Shown here: positions 35,240-37,800 of the stretch, piece by piece
Layout: each line of letters starts with the position of its first letter
Position numbering within the stretch: position 1 is the first letter of the stretch
DNA from: Gammaproteobacteria bacterium
GTDB taxonomy: Bacteria; Pseudomonadota; Gammaproteobacteria; Pseudomonadales; Pseudohongiellaceae
Direction of reading: 5' to 3'
DNA: 37,800 bases
Assembly (NCBI GenBank): GCA_028818225.1
Contig: JAPPOG010000011.1
Coordinates: forward strand, 1 to 37,800
Position numbers and translations under genes: made by a program
The notes under the pieces: generated by a model
The model's database searches: none
What the model was told of the DNA's origin: nothing
The model's input: only the letters and a program-made list of their open reading frames with translations

Positions 35240-35533
35240 ATGGTAATTGTTAATTTACAACTAAAAGTTAAGCCGGAAAAAAACGAAGAGTTTATAGAAT
35301 GGTTTTATGGGCTACTTCCAGATACTAGAAACTATGATGGCTGTAGTGAGCTTAATGCGTGCTCTATTGCAGGCGAACCCAATGCAGTAGATGTCATAAG
35401 CAAATGGGAATCTCAAGAAAAATATGACACTTACCTAGCATGGCGAAAAGAAGAAGGAACTCTTACCACCCTAGCCGACTATTTAAGTGAAGAGCCGGTA
35501 TTCAGGTTTCTGACTGTCGAGAAACAATTCTAA
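35240..35533 (+). CDS. ABM-domain small protein (putative quinol monooxygenase-like)
   Basis: A 97-residue protein with the antibiotic-biosynthesis-monooxygenase pattern: MVIVNLQLKVKPEKNEEFIEWF, then YDGCSELNACSI, AVDVISKWESQEKYDTYLAWR, and a final VFRFLTVEKQF strand. This is the dimeric alpha/beta barrel fold of YgiN-like quinol monooxygenases and heme-degrading proteins; the central W in KWESQEKYD is typical. No cofactor can be assigned. It has GAGAG ahead of its ATG and a terminator 10 bases past the stop. It is a single gene convergent with the lectin/hydrolase fusion. Confidence 0.85.
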   Translation: MVIVNLQLKVKPEKNEEFIEWFYGLLPDTRNYDGCSELNACSIAGEPNAVDVISKWESQEKYDTYLAWRKEEGTLTTLADYLSEEPVFRFLTVEKQF

Positions 35534-35543
35534 GGATAACAAC

Positions 35544-35585
35544 CGGGTTACAGTAAGGTGCTTTTACTGCGACCCGTTTATTTCT
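35544..35585 (+). terminator. Intrinsic terminator after ABM-domain gene
   Basis: CGGGT-TA-CAGTAA (35544-35556) pairs with TTACTG-CG-ACCCG (35564-35576) with a small internal mismatch, followed by TTTATTTCTC. It follows the stop codon directly and stands just beyond the end of the convergent fusion gene. Confidence 0.8.
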
Positions 35586-35594
35586 CTACAACTT

Positions 35595-37523
35595 CTAATT
35601 GATTTTTGCTGAGTCGAGAATGTGCTGGAAAAACTCTACGTTGTTCCAGTTAGCAGGAAGTTGAGTTAAGTGGTATGAATCACCGCGCCTGTGCTTAGTA
35701 TCACCTACAAACTCTACAGCGCCATTTCTCACAACTACAATATCAAGTTTAGGGTGTACATAAATAAGCTGACTTCCTCTCCCAACAGCATAGTACCAAT
35801 CGCCAGATCTATCTGGCCACCATTGGTAACCATAACCAACCTGATATGACTCAGTTATGGTGATTGTAGGCGCTGTCGATTCAAGCACCCAATCTTCTGG
35901 AATGATCCTCTCAGAACCCCATTTTCCATCTCTGGCAAACAAGAGTCCAAATTTTGCAAAATCTCGAGTCGTCATATCTAAACAGCAATAATGCATATAG
36001 TTATGAAAGCCGTCTGTCCACCAGTCAGCTGAGATACCTATTTTTGAAAAGAGATACTCTTCCGCAAATGACTTGATGAATTTATTGCTAGCAGACTCGA
36101 TGATGTGTCCAATTATTTGAGTATCTGCGTTAGAGTAATTCCAAGTATAATCTGCTCCTAGCCAACGAGCTCTAAAGGGGTTAACTGTTCGATTGATGGA
36201 ATATTGTAAATTATTTACTTTTTGATAGTTCCCGTTGCTATCTAGTATGTAATTGCCATCGCTATCTTGCAATCCAACGTACATAACCAAACCATCATCA
36301 CCATTTTCATAGAGCCCTGATGACATCAGCAAAAGGTCTCTCAAGGTGATGTTCTTGCGATTATCTCCTGCCCACTCAGCTACATAGTCAGAAGCTGGAA
36401 CATCAACCGACGAGATAAATCCTTTGTCGATTGCAATTCCTGTTAACGCACTTACGAACGATTTTGCCATGGACCATGACGTAGCAATACTGTCTTTATC
36501 CGAACCGGTCGCGTATCTTTCTGCAACAATAGCACCGTGTCGCAATATGAGTAGCCCTTGAGTATTTTGACCTTCGGCGAAAGCGTAGTCGATAGCCTTC
36601 TGAATCTCTGAGCCCTTTAGGCCAACCTCTTCCGGCTCCGCCTTAACCCACGTATCTGAATCTGCAGGAACATAAGTTAGAGATCTAGTGAGAGACCCCG
36701 CTTTAAGCTGAAATATCAGATCGGAAGAATTGATTAACTCTAGTTCTACATAGTATGCAGAATCTCCTACGTTTACCCTTTCTATTTTTAGTACATTGTC
36801 AGCGAACTCACTGAATGTTGTAGTTACTGGGTAGTTAGTACCTCCCGCTTCTATTATTTTAAAGCATATGGTTTCACATTCCTGCAGTATTAATGTTGCC
36901 CAATAGGTTTCTTCTCCTACTTTAATATTCTCTATTCGAAGGATATTGTTGGCAAAGGATGCGTCTAAGGTGTATTCAATGGCAAAACTCAATAAGTTGC
37001 TGCAATTCAAATCATTCCATTGGCCAGCAGCACCATAAAATCCAGGATCGCTTTTAGGCCAACCGGTTACGCCCATTGCTAAACAGTCTTGCATACCATT
37101 GAAATTATCTGGCTCACTATACCCAGATCCGTGTCCTTCACCATTACCCCATAGAGGTCTACCCGAAACCGACGCTTCATTTAATTTTTCGCCGTTACTC
37201 CAAATCCAATCGCCTTCTTGAGAAATGTCATTCGCGCCTAGCCAAAAGTAGTTCGACACCCCACCGTCGGGTTCGCTACTTTCTACAGAAGACATTAAAT
37301 TTTCTATGAAAAAGTTTTCTTGAAAGGAATCAATTTTGACCAGTGCCCCTCCTTTGCTTTTTGCAAATTCATCAGCTGCCATCCAAGACATAGGCGTGCT
37401 AATCACCTCGTAAGCATGCCCTTCAAATGTTTTGAGCTCTTGGGCTAAAAGGTTTACTGGAACTGCAAAGAACAGAGAACTAATGATTAAATTATTCAAA
37501 ATACTTAGAACACAGAGGCGCAC
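35595..37523 (-). CDS. C-type lectin domain fused to class C beta-lactamase-like hydrolase
   Basis: A 642-residue exported protein. Domains in order: Sec signal (LIISSLFFAVPVNLLAQ); C-type lectin-like domain, about residues 32-190, with NYFWLGANDISQEGDWIWSNGE, a SGYSEPDNFNGMQDCLAM region like the EPN-type calcium/sugar site, and GQWNDLNC; two short repeats (ILRIENIKVGEETYWATLIL and VLKIERVNVGDSAYYVELEL) likely forming a beta module; then the serine hydrolase with SMAK (Ser351, Lys354), YSN-type second motif (TWNYSNADTQIIGHI), and GYGYQWWPD. The lectin part may hold the hydrolase on a glycan substrate. The gene uses GTG 37523 with AAGGAG upstream and is clearly AT-richer than the left half of the window, suggesting a foreign origin. 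The fusion's substrate is unknown. Confidence 0.85.
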   Translation of the reverse strand: MRLCVLSILNNLIISSLFFAVPVNLLAQELKTFEGHAYEVISTPMSWMAADEFAKSKGGALVKIDSFQENFFIENLMSSVESSEPDGGVSNYFWLGANDISQEGDWIWSNGEKLNEASVSGRPLWGNGEGHGSGYSEPDNFNGMQDCLAMGVTGWPKSDPGFYGAAGQWNDLNCSNLLSFAIEYTLDASFANNILRIENIKVGEETYWATLILQECETICFKIIEAGGTNYPVTTTFSEFADNVLKIERVNVGDSAYYVELELINSSDLIFQLKAGSLTRSLTYVPADSDTWVKAEPEEVGLKGSEIQKAIDYAFAEGQNTQGLLILRHGAIVAERYATGSDKDSIATSWSMAKSFVSALTGIAIDKGFISSVDVPASDYVAEWAGDNRKNITLRDLLLMSSGLYENGDDGLVMYVGLQDSDGNYILDSNGNYQKVNNLQYSINRTVNPFRARWLGADYTWNYSNADTQIIGHIIESASNKFIKSFAEEYLFSKIGISADWWTDGFHNYMHYCCLDMTTRDFAKFGLLFARDGKWGSERIIPEDWVLESTAPTITITESYQVGYGYQWWPDRSGDWYYAVGRGSQLIYVHPKLDIVVVRNGAVEFVGDTKHRRGDSYHLTQLPANWNNVEFFQHILDSAKIN

Positions 37524-37800
37524 CTTCTTATCTCCTTATTATGCTTTTGATTTGAGAGCCGACTTTTCTCATGGCCTTTATTTCAAGGGCCATGCCCGCC
37601 CACCCTGAGTTGACTGATCAAAAATTAGAAGCCATAAGGCGCTACATAAGACTGCAGGCTATCTCCGCAGAAAGATAAATCCTCTGCTTATACATCAAAG
37701 CGCTACGAATATTCAAGCAATTGAAATAGCCAATTAGGAATATTATTTAAGGTCTTAATGAAGATAATTATAAAGGGGTTAGATTTGACCTCTTTATACT
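37524..37800. other. Upstream region of lectin fusion gene with two hairpins
   Basis: No gene recognised. A 10-bp hairpin is at 37570-37594 (CATGGCCTTT, five-base loop, AAGGGCCATG; one G-U pair). A second hairpin at the window end, 37770-37797 (ATAAAGGGGT, eight-base loop, ACCTCTTTAT), has a GGGGTTAG/TGACC core loosely like the dispersed repeat family. The promoter of the fusion gene should lie just right of 37523. Confidence 0.45.

Noticed and set aside
1..37800. CRISPR arrays, tRNA or rRNA genes
   Set aside because: No regularly spaced short repeats and no tRNA- or rRNA-like sequence were recognised by eye; faint tRNAs could be missed without a search.

Overview
The window looks like chromosomal DNA of a free-living, probably aquatic gammaproteobacterium. 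The clues are a two-subunit PntA/PntB transhydrogenase, a TonB-dependent receptor beside a flavin halogenase, many exported redox enzymes with Sec or Tat signals, an IS91-type transposase remnant, and dispersed palindromes built on GGGGTCAGAGTA. This placement is an inference. No rRNA, tRNA or CRISPR array was seen.

Left part (1-16.4 kb): a minus-strand group holds a 2-oxoglutarate/Fe(II) oxygenase-like gene, a tryptophan-halogenase-family gene and the N-terminus of a TonB receptor cut by the window edge. Next is a tightly coupled pair best known from Planctomycetes: a multiheme PSCyt1/DUF1549/LamG/DUF1553 protein and a Tat-exported DUF1501 protein. A run of exported proteins follows: aldose 1-epimerase, two-domain VOC protein, DUF1080 (3-keto-glycoside hydrolase-like), SnoaL/NTF2-like protein, carboxymuconolactone decarboxylase-like protein, class C beta-lactamase-fold hydrolase, PQQ dehydrogenase and monoheme cytochrome c. 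Together they suggest extracytoplasmic oxidation of sugars or other polyols, but no substrate can be named from sequence.

Middle (16.6-26.7 kb): a Tat-exported HisC-like aminotransferase is divergent from a Tat-exported M19 dipeptidase-like protein with altered metal-site residues. Then come a split-barrel-like membrane-anchored protein, a stop-interrupted reading frame, a metzincin-like protein with an irregular zinc motif, pntAB and an ADP-ribosylglycohydrolase-family gene.

Right part (26.7-37.8 kb): a large exported PIG-L deacetylase, a GC-rich quinohemoprotein dehydrogenase, a DUF3303 protein, a frameshifted di-heme cytochrome c peroxidase, a 5'-truncated IS91 transposase, a small ABM-domain protein, and an AT-rich fusion of a C-type lectin domain to a beta-lactamase-like hydrolase.

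The main structural signal is a direct repeat of about 330 bp (21490-21821 and 33951-34282), with 325 identical bases and constant spacing of 12,461 bp. Each copy holds the 3' end of the IS91 transposase and the 5' end (signal peptide) of a cytochrome-peroxidase-like gene. In the left copy this signal peptide is fused in frame to the C-terminal tail of a peroxidase, leaving an intact 49-codon reading frame. The 12.4-kb block between the copies (pntAB to peroxidase) could be lost or amplified by recombination.
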